From: Plazaster borealis
Lineage: Eukaryota > Echinodermata > Asteroidea > Forcipulatida > Labidiasteridae
Direction: 5' to 3'
Assembly: GCA_021014325.1 (NCBI GenBank)
Contig: JAJGQC010000326.1
Span: 1 to 64,000 of the forward strand
Length of the DNA: 64,000 nucleotides
The first letter of the stretch is position 1. Each line of letters opens with the position of its first letter. Shown here in pieces: positions 11,841 through 22,812 of this stretch. The notes beneath the pieces were generated by a model that was not told the DNA's origin, ran no database searches, and worked only from the letters and a program-made list of their open reading frames with translations. A program made the position numbers and the translations under genes.

Positions 11841-13109
11841 ATTGACAGGGCATGTGCTAAGTGCGGTCACGATTGACTTCATTTCTACACTGGACAGACG
11901 CGATCAGCTGATGAAGGACAAACTGTCTTCTATTTCTGCCCATCATGCAAGTAAGTTAATCACTATTTCTGCTTGTTGCGACCCTTGTAGGTACATCATA
12001 AGACTTGCGTACATTGCACAGGGTAAATGTAGGTACCTGTGATGAGGGCAGAGATGTTTCTTGTGATTGATTTAGTTTGGTGTGCTACATATTTGGCAGC
12101 ACAGGCTGTATACTTCCAATGGAGCTGAGATGGTTTAAGGAATACACTAAATGGCCCAGTGAGTAGGAGAATAATATCGGAGCACCACTGAGTGATGGAT
12201 TTGAGCGCTATATAAGAAGCCACTGATGTTATTATTATTATTTTGTGGAGCAATGTGATCGAGCAGTTGTTTGCTCTGTCATGAACAGGGCGTAGCTTCT
12301 GTTAAGCAGAAAATGGTGCCGAACTAATTTTTCTGCTAAGCACACATAAGCAGGGAACCAGTCACAAGCAGTATTCATTACATTATATTTTGGCTGGTAA
12401 CCTGTTTCTGCAGAGCAAGATTTGTCTGTGCTTTACATGAAATTGGTCTTAGAATATTGGTTTGAATCTGATGCAGTGGCGATTTCCGAATTAGCGCCTG
12501 TGGTTGGGTCACCAGGGCCCAATTTCATGGCTCTGCTTACCACTGAGTTCTGCGCTTGCAAACACCACAATGCGCTCAGTGTAAGCCAAGAAGAATGCCT
12601 GGTAACATGGACTACGCACGCACTTGAGCAGAAATTCCCTGCTAACCTGTGAAATATGCTTGACGTAATCGCAGAAAATTTCCTGAGCGCAGATTCTTTG
12701 CTTACGGTAAGCAGAGCCGTAAATTTTGGCCCAGGTTAACGGGGCTTGAAACCTAGGCTGCCCTTAGCGAACCCATAGTGCTCAACAGCCACAGTTGCCT
12801 ATCTGGGCACGGTCATAGGCTCATATTTGTGAACAAGTCAACTCCCTTGAGTTGTTTACTAGGATCCTACTTCACTGTAAAAATCTAAGGCCATGTGATA
12901 ACTCGACACCCAAGCTTGTGGACTCTGTTTACTGCTGTAAAGCATGTTCAGGTTACTAGTGCAGTCCTCAGTCCAACAGAATAAAACACTACATGCTGTT
13001 GGACTTTGAAGGGTTGGGATTGTTAGGGCTAAGGGTGCATTTTGTATGTACAAGTAATGTTTTGATTTTTGTTGTTTGATGACAGGCATCAAGAGATTGA
13101 GTACTCCTA
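11841..13109 (+). pseudogene. POLR1H: POLR1H (RPA12) 3' exons, copy 3, nonsense codon
   Basis: Exons 11841-11950 (110 bases, phase 2 end) and 13085-13109. The first reads IDRACAKCGHD, then TGA where glycine is expected, then LHFYTGQTRSADEGQTVF and the FCPSC half. The second reads HQEIEYS followed by TAA, the expected C-terminal length for the family. Apart from the stop, this copy is nearest to the family consensus (CGH and RSADEG). Splice sites are intact. The stop, if real, removes the ribbon. Confidence 0.75.
12310..12745. mobile_element. Same MITE in copy 3 of the triplicated unit
   Basis: Parallel to 7830-8250. The following ~100 bp present in copies 1 and 2 are missing here. Confidence 0.6.
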
Positions 13110-13380
13110 AGAGGGACAAGCTGAAGGGAATCAACGTCTTCGGATCAGTCCACACTGAGAGGAACTCAAGACAACCGCTTACTGGATCAAGGAGGTGACA
13201 TCAACAACTACAACAACATTGACAATGACAACCAGCTGATGCAAGAGAGGAAACCTGACATCCGTCCATCTGCAGTAATTACAGTATCGGTACTTAAGTA
13301 AGATTAGAATCCTTTATCACTAACAGTGCCATCAGGATCGTCTCAAGAAGCAAAATGAGGCTAGCATCAAAATTAGTCTG

Positions 13381-14049
13381 GTTCCTTTCAAACTGAGTGT
13401 TTCGGGCTGGTTTTGATCGGTACAAGGGGAATCAGACAAAATGGCCGAACTGTGGTAAAGGTATTTCAACTATCGATGTGCTTACATTAATTTTTGATAA
13501 CTTGTGCTGTATTGCTGTTGTTTAACGGAAGAGTATCTTAATTAATTTGTTTACCTTCATGAATTGTTGTTAATGATTGATCCTCCCCTTACCCTGGGGT
13601 GGGTTGATCGAATGAAAGAACGAACTAGAGACTTAAATACACGCCTTAACTATGCTCAAATCCTTCCTGCGCTGGTTAGGATCATAGCATGCTTTGTTAC
13701 TTTTCAACCTTACAGTTGGGTCATGACGAAACCCATATTCCCTTTTCCTGGGAGTTGGTCATTGCAAACGCCATCCTCAATGGTGTTAGTTACTACAACA
13801 TGCCTGATACTTAACGGAGGCAATGTTTCCCCTTGAAATGTTCCAATAGAAATTTACAATTTCTTCATAGAGGTGCCCATTACCAAGGAGAAAATGCCTT
13901 GGTGCCTTTGCCCTTTCAAAAACGAAGCATTATGCCTACTTTAGTATGGGGTCATGACCTCTTATCAAGTTCTCATGTACATGTAGCTTTTCTCTCTCCC
14001 TTTTCTGTTTTGGGTAGGAGTGCAGCAAACTTTAGTGCTTGATGTTGGT
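13381..14049. other. No gene recognised
   Basis: Two modest open frames (13564-13836 and 13833-14042, plus strand) have no recognisable domain and no convincing splice frame. Confidence 0.4.
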
Positions 14050-15235
14050 GGTCAACTGTCATTATCCACTGCCAGCTGCCACATAACCTCTGTCCCTTCC
14101 TTCCTGGATAAGGGTTGCCCCAAACTTTGGTACTTTGTATTAGAAACGGCCACCTACCATGGGTAGGGTTGCCACAAACTTTGCTACTTTATGTTAGAAA
14201 TGGCCACTTGCCATGTGACAACTGCCCCTGCCTGCCTGTGGTAGGGTTTGCTGTAAACATTGCTACTTTATGTTTGAAATGGCCACCAACCAGGTGTAGG
14301 GTTGCCGCAAACTTTGGTAAATGGCCACCTGCCATGTAACCTCTGCCCCTTCCTATCTTGGATAGGGTTTCCGCAAACTTTGGTACTTATTATTAGAAAT
14401 GGCCACTTGCCATGTAACCTGTGCCCCTTTCTGCCTGGGGTATTTGTTGCAAACAACAATGATAAATCTTGAACCATTTGTTTTAAATTGTTCCCATTTA
14501 TTCATGATTATTTGCTACTTTATGTTAGAAATGGCCACGTGCCTTGTAACCTGTGCCCCTTCCTGCCTGGGGTAGGGTTGCCGCAAACTTTAGTACTTAG
14601 TATTAAAAATGGCCACCTGCCATGTAACCTCTGTCCCTTCCTGTCTGGGATAGGGTTGCCGCAAACTTCAGTATTTTGTATTAGAAATGGCCACCTGCCA
14701 TGTAACCTCTGTCCCTTTCTGCCTGGGATAGGGTTGCCGCAAACTTTAGTACTTAGTATTAAAAATGGCCACCTGCCATGTAACCTCTGTCTCTTTCTGT
14801 CTGGGATAGGGTTGCCGCAAACTTTAGTACTTAGTATTAAAAATGGCCACCTGCCATGTAACCTCTGCCCCTTCCTGTCTGGGATAGGGTTGCCGCAAAC
14901 TTTTGTACTTCGTATTAGAAATGGCCACCTGCCATGTAACCTGTGCCCCTTTCTGTCTGGGATAGGGTTGCCGCAAACTTTAGTACTTCAGATTAGAAAT
15001 GGCCATCTGCCATGTAACCTGTGCCCCTTTCTGTCTGGGATAGGGTTGCCGCAAACTTTGGTACTTCGTATTAGAAATGGCCACCTGCCATGTAACCTCT
15101 GTCCCTTTCTGTCTGGGATAGGGTTGCCGCAAACTTTGGTACTTTGTATTAGAAATGGCCACCTGCCATGTAACCTCTGTCCCTTCCTGCCTGGGGTATT
15201 TGTTGCAAACAACAATGATAAATCTTGAACCATGT
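14050..15235. repeat. 78-bp minisatellite
   Basis: Units read AAATGGCCACCTGCCATGTA, then ACCTCTGTCCCTTCCTGTCT, GGGATAGGGTTGCCGCAAAC and TTTAGTACTT plus about eight bases. Nine consecutive starts are exactly 78 apart, from 14529 to 15153. Earlier units (14122-14440) are shorter and irregular. The right flank of the array (AACAACAATGATAAATCTTG, 15208 onward) is also found inside it at 14451. Because 78 is a multiple of three, a 246-codon frame stays open (14488-15228), as do antisense frames. There is no reason to think it is a gene. Confidence 0.9.
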
Positions 15236-16023
15236 GTTTTAAATTGTTCCTATTTATCCATGATTATGTGCTTTTCACTGCATCTGTGACCCAACTTGAC
15301 AAAAAAGAAGACAAAATCATTACATGAACAATATGCTCATCATTCTTTGTTTTGGCAGAAAGGTGTTCTTATTTTGGACTGTAAATATTCTTTAGGGGCA
15401 GAAAATAGAACAGATTTATCTTGTTTGTCAGTTTGGGTCACAACTGCTAAATAGTTTACATAAAACGTTTAAACTTATTTTGTCAACATTATTTTGTTCA
15501 AAATAGACATTTTTTTAATAGAATTTTTAATTTTACTTTCCAGAATACAGTGAAATGCAAATTCTTTTTTTATAAAGTATTATTTTTAAACTTTACTCGC
15601 TTTAAAAAATGTTCTTGACCATTCTAGATTTGGAATATCTTATATACGTTAATAAAATTCATTCAATGGAAGGAGATGATGTACAATTTGTTTGTGACCC
15701 TTGTTCTATATTGATATTTTGATGATTGTCGAGCCAAGTACAACTTACTTTCAAGTTAATTTCTGCAAGCAAAAATGTTGGGTCAAAAGTAAAACTTCAT
15801 GACACGTACATACATGTCGTCAATTTTAACCAGACATATTCATTAACAGTTGTAAATTTCATTCAGATTTTTTGCATCAGCTGATGCAAAAAAACTCTCA
15901 TTTTTGGGGGGTAGCATATATTTATAACTCACGATATGAAATGTTGTACTTGGCTGTTTGTATTTTAAAAACTTTTGTTTTAAACTGTTTGTTACCATTT
16001 GTTAAATGCTGTAGAAAGTACCA
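15236..16023. other. AT-rich stretch, nothing recognised
   Basis: The start repeats the array flank seen at 14451-14513. The rest shows no exon or repeat unit. A short palindrome TTTTTGCATCAGCTGATGCA lies at about 15869. Confidence 0.45.
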
Positions 16024-16821
16024 CTGAACTGTAGAAGCAGCAGAGTTGTGCAAACGTGTGTGGCCGTCTACTGTCTGGAATGTGTGGTGACCTACTGACG
16101 CAAGTGTTAATGGTTGGTAAGCATTTTATTAAGTGAAATCTTGTTGATGTGGCTCTGGTAGTCTGTTTTACCGGTGTCCTACCTTACATGATTGACAAAT
16201 CTTCTACATCGGAGTCGGACATCCTCTTCTGATTTGAGGGAGCCTCTGGACCTGACGGATGGTGGGGACTTCTACCCAGATGTTGGTGTGAGGGTCGGAG
16301 AAACGAGATTCTGAACATGGCTATTTGCATTTCACTCAGGTACTCAGGCATTTACGTTGGTTTCACTTGTACTTCTAATGCAAGTAAAACCAATAAATTC
16401 CTGAGTATGCTGTTATCATTGAAAAGAACAAATTTTGTTCCTTTTTTTTGAAAACCAAACGTTTGGCAGCCATGTTGGAATATTGTTTCTCTGATCAGCA
16501 CATCATCATCTGGATTGAAGTCTTCGTTATTCTGATGGTACAGGACTCAATCAGTGACGGAGTCGAAGCGTCCTTTACACTTCAACCAAAACTTGAACTG
16601 ATTTCAAGAACTTAGCGACGTGTTTGCCGACAGTTCACTTGATTCATCAAACATCCTTTCCGACTTTTGGACTTCGTCAATCATGTAAAGCAGGACTTTG
16701 GTAAAACAGATCATCATTGCAACATCAACTTGATTTTACTTAATAAAATGCTTTCCCTCCATTAACACTTCCAGTTAACTGCCACACAAGTTTGCACAAC
16801 TCAGCTGCTTCTACAGTTCAG
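16024..16821. mobile_element. ~800-bp foldback DNA element
   Basis: CTGAACTGTAGAAGCAGC at 16024 returns as reverse complement at the right end (16821). Further arm matches are GTTGTGCAAAC, AGTGTTAATGG, AGCATTTTATTAAGT, ATCTTGTTGATG/CATCAACTTGAT and ACATGATTGAC. The imperfect arms reach about 200 bp. The interior has no transposase frame. A smaller hairpin (16340-16408) is nested inside. Confidence 0.75.
16340..16408. repeat. Small hairpin element, copy A
   Basis: TTGGTTTCACTTG, loop TACTTCTAATG, then CAAGTAAAACCAA. Outer arms TACTCAGG / TTCCTGAGTA extend the stem. The same core recurs at 18677-18713. Confidence 0.7.
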
Positions 16822-16960
16822 AATTGAAAAAAAATGGCTTAAAAATTGCCTAATTTATCAAAAATTGCTTAAATTATCAAAAAATTCCTTAAAAATTGCT
16901 TAATTTATCAAAAAATGTCTTAAAAATGCCTTAAAAATACCCTTTTTTATATACCTAAGT
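16822..16960. repeat. Degenerate short AT repeat
   Basis: About six variants of CTTAAAAATTGCTTAATTTA run head to tail. No other content. Confidence 0.6.
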
Positions 16961-17267
16961 CAGCCAAATAAATTTTTCGTTCCAATGTACAATTCGAAAT
17001 TAACTGCGTGAAATTATTGGCCGTACCCCCCCTTTATTAAAATCATGATCAACCAATTGCACCCCCTAAAGGAGTGCAGAAGAGGCTGTATCCCATAGTA
17101 ATGTACACCAACAATGTAATCTACTAGTGATTTGTATATGGGTCATATTCAAATTACCATGAGATTAATGCTTGGATACATCATAATGGAATGCAACCCC
17201 TTATTAAAGGTATCGTCTCAAAGCTTGGCTGTGACTTTAAACATTAATCATTTGGACTCGAAATGTT
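16961..17267. other. No feature recognised
   Basis: Short unique-looking AT-rich DNA between two repeat tracts. Confidence 0.4.
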
Positions 17268-17640
17268 TGTTTACAAACACTTAGTCTTTTTTTCAAGATG
17301 TTTACAAACACTTAGTCATTTTTTCAATGTTTACAAACACTTAGTCATTTTTTCAATGTTTACAAACACTTAGTCATTTTTTCAATGTTTACAAACACTT
17401 AGCAAGATGTTTACAAACACTCAGTCATTTTTTCAATGTTTACAAACACATAGCAAGATGTTTACAAACACTTAGTCATTTTTTCAATGTTTACAAACAC
17501 TTAGCAAGATGTTTACAAACACTCAGTCATTTTTTCAATGTTTACAAACACGTAGCAAGATGTTTACAAACACTTAGTCATTTTTTCAATGTTTACAAAC
17601 ACTTAGTCATTTTTTCGACTTTGAAGAGTTTATACTTAGT
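17268..17640. repeat. ~29-bp minisatellite
   Basis: Unit TGTTTACAAACACTTAGTCA followed by TTTTTTCAA, about 13 times. A second form, TTTACAAACACTTAGCAAGA, alternates with it in the middle, giving a ~48-bp higher-order period. Confidence 0.9.
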
Positions 17641-20440
17641 CATTTTTGACTCATGAAACTTTCAAGATGTATAAAGTCACAGAACAAGCTACAAGATGCG
17701 GCCTTTATAGAAGATACAACATTGGTAGTTACTCTATTGCGAATAAAAAATTTGAACTTTAATGCGGGAATAAGGATTGCCTTAAATTTTGGTAAGCATG
17801 CAAGTAAACAGTCATCTGAAAGTTTACTCGATGTAAAAAATTCTTTGAGTGAAACAATAAATTGAGATTTTTTTCTCTGAAACGATGCAAGTTTTAGATA
17901 CAATTTTTGTAAAACGCAGTCCAAAATGTCTTTTCATTTGAAAATTTGAGCACTCTATATGTAGTATTTGAATACCAATGTTGTACCTTCTTTATAATGA
18001 AGAAATGCAATCTGTAAACCACAATGGAGTCAAATTTAATTAGATTTGTTTTAAAGGGAAAAAAACGGTTTGATTTCGTAAACATTCTGAGTTCTTGTAA
18101 GTGGAAGAAAAAAAAAATTCAAGAAGTAATTTACAAGTAGGCAGAAACCCAAAGTGAATTCATCTTTTTCATGAAACAGTAATGTTTTTTAGGCATGTGG
18201 ACTCCATTTGGATACAACAGGTTACATTTCTTCCTTGGTTGATCATTTATATTTCTGAGCTATGGTTGTCAATTGCCAGCTGATATTTTTTTTTACGATA
18301 GTTTTGGGGGGTGAAATTCCATTTTGAAACTATGCACATTTTTAATATTTTACATCAAAATAATTAAAAACAAATATGGATTGAAAGCTGTATCGGTTTT
18401 TACACATACAATTTTAGAATTTTGGCACTTTGACAAGTGTATTAGAATAATGAAAATATGAAGTAGAAATTTTGAGAAGATTTCGAATGTGTGGTTTTCA
18501 ATGAGTATGTATACTTCAACTGGGATATTTCCAACCATTTGAGCAACTATCAAATGAAGAGTAAAGAAGCAAGAGAGTGCCAAAGCCCTCAAAAACAAAC
18601 ATTTAATTTTCATTAAAAACTCAGTAAACATTACATACATGGGTATAATTATATAATTGAACTGATCTAGCAAATTCTGGTTTCACTTGTACTTCTAATG
18701 CAAGTGAAACCAGTACATTCCTGAGTGGGGGGGGGGGCAATGTCTAACAGTGTGGATGCTCTAATTGATGTAATTTTGTTCTTTCTTTCAACAATATTTT
18801 TGTTTAATGCCGGATACTTTGTGCAAATAAAGTCTTGTGAAATTCAAGTAAACAATCTGTAGTTTGTTTTGCTCTAATTCTTCTCTGATGAATCCTTAGT
18901 TTTGAACCGATATTGGCCCCCCAAAAAAAGAAGAAAAAAGTCACAATTATGTGGATCTTGAGAGAAAAGTATGACACTTGTATTGAGTGTACACAGGTGA
19001 CCTAGGTATATGATAGGCTTTCAAAGTTTTTGGGGCTATTTAATAAAGAAATTGCTGATTAAAGATGAAATTAATCAGATTAAAGTGGGGAGTATATTTT
19101 GGCCAAAGTAACGAACTAAAAGAACAAACTGTGTGTCCCCATCACATGTTTTTGAAAGTGTTACAAAATATGGTGACACATCTATGTTCCAAGAACCCCA
19201 AGTGTTTTGTCACACTTAATGTCAGCTATCACTTTTTCAGAAGTTGTATAAGGCGAGTTTTGGCAAATTCAGGATTTCGGTCATGGTATAAATGCTGGCC
19301 CTACAGCTGGTAAATGGGAACACACATTTTGGTTGGCCTTACAGTATGGTTGAGGCTTGGCAAGGTGTGGCGTTGACCCTCAGTGACTATGCAGGGCTGG
19401 GAAGACTGCTAAGACAGGGAGAGGCAGCATACACTGGGTAAACAGAGGCATCAGATTCCATTGACTCTGAAAGTAAACAAAATTATATATTATAGTTATA
19501 TGGATGTCAATTAGTTTTCGTACATATGAGGGGATTAGGATGTAGGATCACTATAGGAAATAGCTCAAAACATATTCATAGGAAAGTTTTACTTCAGGGG
19601 CCTTGCCAGATATATTAACTCATCTCTTCTACTCCTTGTGCCAACCCCAAGGAAAACAAATCAAAGAATATTATGTCAGCCATATGTCATGCTTGCGATT
19701 TTACTCTAAACACTTTCATTGAGGAAATTGGAGAAATGATCTAGAAAAACTTAAACTAGTATAAGGTTTGAGGGAAAAATAACTGTATCATGTAAATAAT
19801 CATGGCACCAATTTCTACAGGATTTATTTGATTTTTTAATGGATTTTTAATTGTACTTCATTTCCCTTTTTAAAATATTCCTCGTGAGGAATTGGTAGCT
19901 AAAACGCAAAATGTTGACCTTTAAAAATGAAAATTCAAGCGCGTGGACTAAACTCTCTAGCGCGCACTGTCTCGTGCCCAAAGGAACTAAAACAGAGTGT
20001 AACTGTAATCAAGCAGCATTGTGAAGACAACCGTAGACCTGAAAATTGCTTATTTTGCATGATTTTGACACTTTGTAGCTGTTCAAAGTGTGCCTCTGTA
20101 TACATTCTGTCAACCCTTCTGGACAGGTATAGGCCTATAACGATATAATTTGACCTAAATTAAGTGAGAAATTGGTGGCATGCAGTGCAGCGGAAAATTT
20201 ACCCAACAAAATTCCCTGCACTTGTTTTAAAACAAAAATTCAGTGGTTTCGAAAAACTTTTAAATTAATCTAGGTTTTTTCATTTGTCTTGGATGTTAGC
20301 TGACAATAAATTGAATTTTACATGTTTGGCTGCAAAGGTAATACACACGTGATACACAGCACAACCAAAAGACGTGGTGCATTTACCCAGACTCAACTCC
20401 GAGAAAACCCCTCAAATTTCCCCTTTTGCGAGAACACATG
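17641..20440. other. Gene-poor AT-rich region
   Basis: No supported exon. CAAATAAAGTCTTGTG at about 18825 could be a plus-strand poly(A) signal. A run of G lies at 18727-18736. Short frames at 18350-18673 (minus) and 19927-20148 (plus) carry no recognisable domain. Confidence 0.4.
18660..18725. repeat. Small hairpin element, copy B
   Basis: Perfect stem CTGGTTTCACTTG / CAAGTGAAACCAG (18677-18713) with loop TACTTCTAATG, followed by TACATTCCTGAGT. Same core, loop and right flank as copy A at 16340-16408. Confidence 0.7.
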
Positions 20441-20450
20441 AATCTTTTAC

Positions 20451-20660
20451 CTGAATTAGAAAATTCTACGAGCATCCGTGCAGTTATCATCGTCGAAATT
20501 ACTAAATTTTGATGCCGGTTTTTCGATGTAAACGTTGGAGAAAATCTGTTTTTTCTCCACACACGTGAGAGACTTTGAACAGGGCATACCATGCCCGCGC
20601 CCAGAAAGAAAATGGCCGCGGAAACGAAAAGGCACGGTGCGCATGCTCGTGACGTAGTAC
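20451..20660 (-). promoter_or_regulatory. Candidate CpG-containing promoter and first exon (minus)
   Basis: A locally CpG-rich block holds GTGCGCATGC (NRF1-like), TGACGTAG (CRE-like) and, on the minus strand, GGCCATTTTC (YY1-like). It is followed on the minus strand by a possible first exon ending CTAATTCAG|gtaaaag at 20451. An ATG-led frame of about 60 codons stops just before the donor, so the exon would be mostly leader. No downstream exon was found. Confidence 0.3.
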
Positions 20661-20693
20661 GAACTATTTGTTCTCTTGTTGCACGGTTTGAGC

Positions 20694-20910
20694 TAGTCTT
20701 GATTGGCGACGTTCATTTTGTTTAAAGTAGTGCGATATCGCAACGCGTATTATTAGAGAAGAGATATCTGTATCACACGAACATCTGGATCAAATTTCGA
20801 TCCATATTATAGACAATTTGCCCAGTTCTTCTGAGTCAGCCTCCCAAATAGTCAATGTAGCGCCCTCTACCGGTGGCTAATACAAAAAACGGCGTCGCCA
20901 ATCAAGACTA
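20694..20910. mobile_element. MITE with perfect TIRs and 9-bp target duplication
   Basis: Perfect 18-bp inverted ends TAGTCTTGATTGGCGACG (20694-20711 and 20893-20910). The direct repeat GGTTTGAGC flanks it exactly at 20685-20693 and 20911-20919. Length 217 bp, no coding capacity. A 9-bp duplication is typical of Mutator-like elements; an 8-bp reading would suggest hAT. Confidence 0.85.
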
Positions 20911-20919
20911 GGTTTGAGC

Positions 20920-21216
20920 ACTCTGCCCTCACTAAATGATCCAGCGGGAACAAAATTTGAAAAATTTGTTACGCCATTAATTTCCAATCCAAAATGGTGT
21001 AAAAACTACAGTTGAAGTCAAAACAGTCCATTTCTCAATTTGTGTATAAAAATATTCAAGCCAAAGTGTGGCACTACACACTAAATTAAACTATACAAGT
21101 ATTTGTTTGTATTAATTTTTTTTTTAATACATAAATAAGTGATAAGATAACTCAAAATATTGGATTATCTTAGAAGGTTTATACAATTATGTTGCTTCAT
21201 AATATAATGGTCAAGC
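20920..21216. other. No feature recognised
   Basis: AT-rich DNA between two transposable elements. Confidence 0.4.
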
Positions 21217-22812
21217 TCACACACTAAGTAAAAATGCATACACAAGGCTTCACGTGTGTAATGAAGAAAAACAATTCCTGAATACAAACCGGTTTCAAAA
21301 TTCCTTCCTTTATACCCAGTGCCGTCTAGTATGGGGCGCCGTTTGTCAATTAATTGTTTAGCATTTTTTTGACATGTTTTAACCATGGTTTGTAACAATT
21401 GGATGTAAACTATAGAAATTGCTGTCAATTTTTTTTTTGTGGTTTACATACCATGAATATACAATCAAAGCTTATTAAATTATGGTTTATAAACCATGTA
21501 AAACTGAAGCCTCACAAAACATGGTTTATAAACCATGATTTGTAAACCATGAAATTTTAAGCACCTTAAAAACATGGTTTATAAACCATGAAATTTTAAG
21601 CACGTTTCAAAACATGGTTTATAAACCAAGAACTTTTAAGCACCTTCAAAACGTGGTTTATAAACCATGAATTTTCTAGCATCATGGTTTACAAATCATG
21701 GTTTATAAATCATGAAAAACTGAAGCCCGTCACAAAACATGGTTTATAAACCATGAAAATTTAAACACTTCCAAAACATGGTTTATAAACCATGAAAATT
21801 TAAACACCTTCAAAACATGGTTTATAAACCATGATTTGTAAACCATGAAATTTTAAGCACCTTAAAAACATGGTTTATAAACCATGACAATAAACACCTT
21901 AAAAACATGGTTTATAAACCATGAAATTTTAAGCACGCTTCAAAACATGGTTTATAAACCATGAAATTTTAAGCACCTTCTAACCGTGGTTTATAAACCA
22001 TGATTTGTGTTCAAAAAACCATGATTTTTGAACACACGGTTTTTTATGGTTTATAAATCATGATTTGTGAACACACGGTTTCTGATGGTTTATAAACCAT
22101 GATTTGTGAACACATGGTTTTTTATGGTTTATAAACCATGATTTGTGAACACACGGTTTTTTATGGTTTATAAATCATGATTTGTGCACACACGGTTTTT
22201 AAAGGTTTATAAACCATGATTTTTGAACACACGGTTTTCATGGCTTATAAATTATGTTTTGAAAGTGTTCAAATTTTCATGGTTTATAAACCATGTTTTG
22301 TGACGGGCTTCAGTTTTTCATGATTTATACACCATGATTTGTAAACCATGATGCTAGAAAATTCATGGTTTATAAACCACGTTTTGAAGGTGCTTAAAAG
22401 TTCTTGGTTTATAAACCATGTTTTGAAACATGCTTAAAATTTCATGGTTTATAAACCATGTTTTTAAGGTGCTTAAAATTTCATGGTTTACAAATCATGG
22501 TTTATAAACCATGTTTTGTGAGGCTTCAGTTTTACATGGTTTATAAACCATAATTTATAAGCTTTGATTGTATATTCATGGTATGTAAACCACAAAAAAA
22601 AATTGACAGCAATTTCCATGGTTTACATCCAATTGTTACAAACCATGGAACATGTCAAAAAAACGCTAAACAATTAATTGACAAACGGCGCCCCATACTA
22701 GACGGCACTGGGTATAAAGGGAGGAATTTTGAAACCGGTTTGTTTTCAGGAATTGTTTTTCTTCATTATACACATGTGAAGCCTTGTGTATGCATTTTTA
22801 TTTAGTGTGTGA
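21217..22812. mobile_element. 1.6-kb foldback element with palindromic core
   Basis: The ends TCACACACTAA / TTAGTGTGTGA start arms of about 250 bp (21217-21470 and 22555-22812) that are reverse complements with few mismatches. Between them are about two dozen copies of CATGGTTTATAAACCATG, itself a palindrome, spaced by AAATTTTAAGCACCTTCAAA in the left half and its complement in the right half. The turn lies near 22010-22200, where GAACACACGGTTTTTTATGG spacers appear. Both arms keep the same ~60-codon open frame (GTGYKGRNFETGL), mirrored. No transposase is present. Confidence 0.85.

Larger units (their letters stand above)
7093..13380 (+). repeat. Tandem triplication of a ~2.24-kb unit
   Basis: The anchor GAGATGCGGTTGGTACC starts at 7093, 9337 and 11567, giving periods of 2244 and 2230. 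Within each unit the order is anchor, zinc-ribbon exon, a MITE of the GGGCCCAATTTCAT family, a dispersed intronic repeat, and the last POLR1H exon. Copies 2 and 3 are preceded by a ~240-bp block (GGTTAGTTTTATG...) that copy 1 lacks. Copy 3 lacks about 100 bp before its intronic repeat. Divergence is a few percent with small indels. Confidence 0.9.

Noticed and set aside
14488..15228. 246-codon open frame
   Set aside because: It lies wholly in the 78-bp minisatellite, whose period is a multiple of three. Other frames on the reverse strand are open for the same reason.
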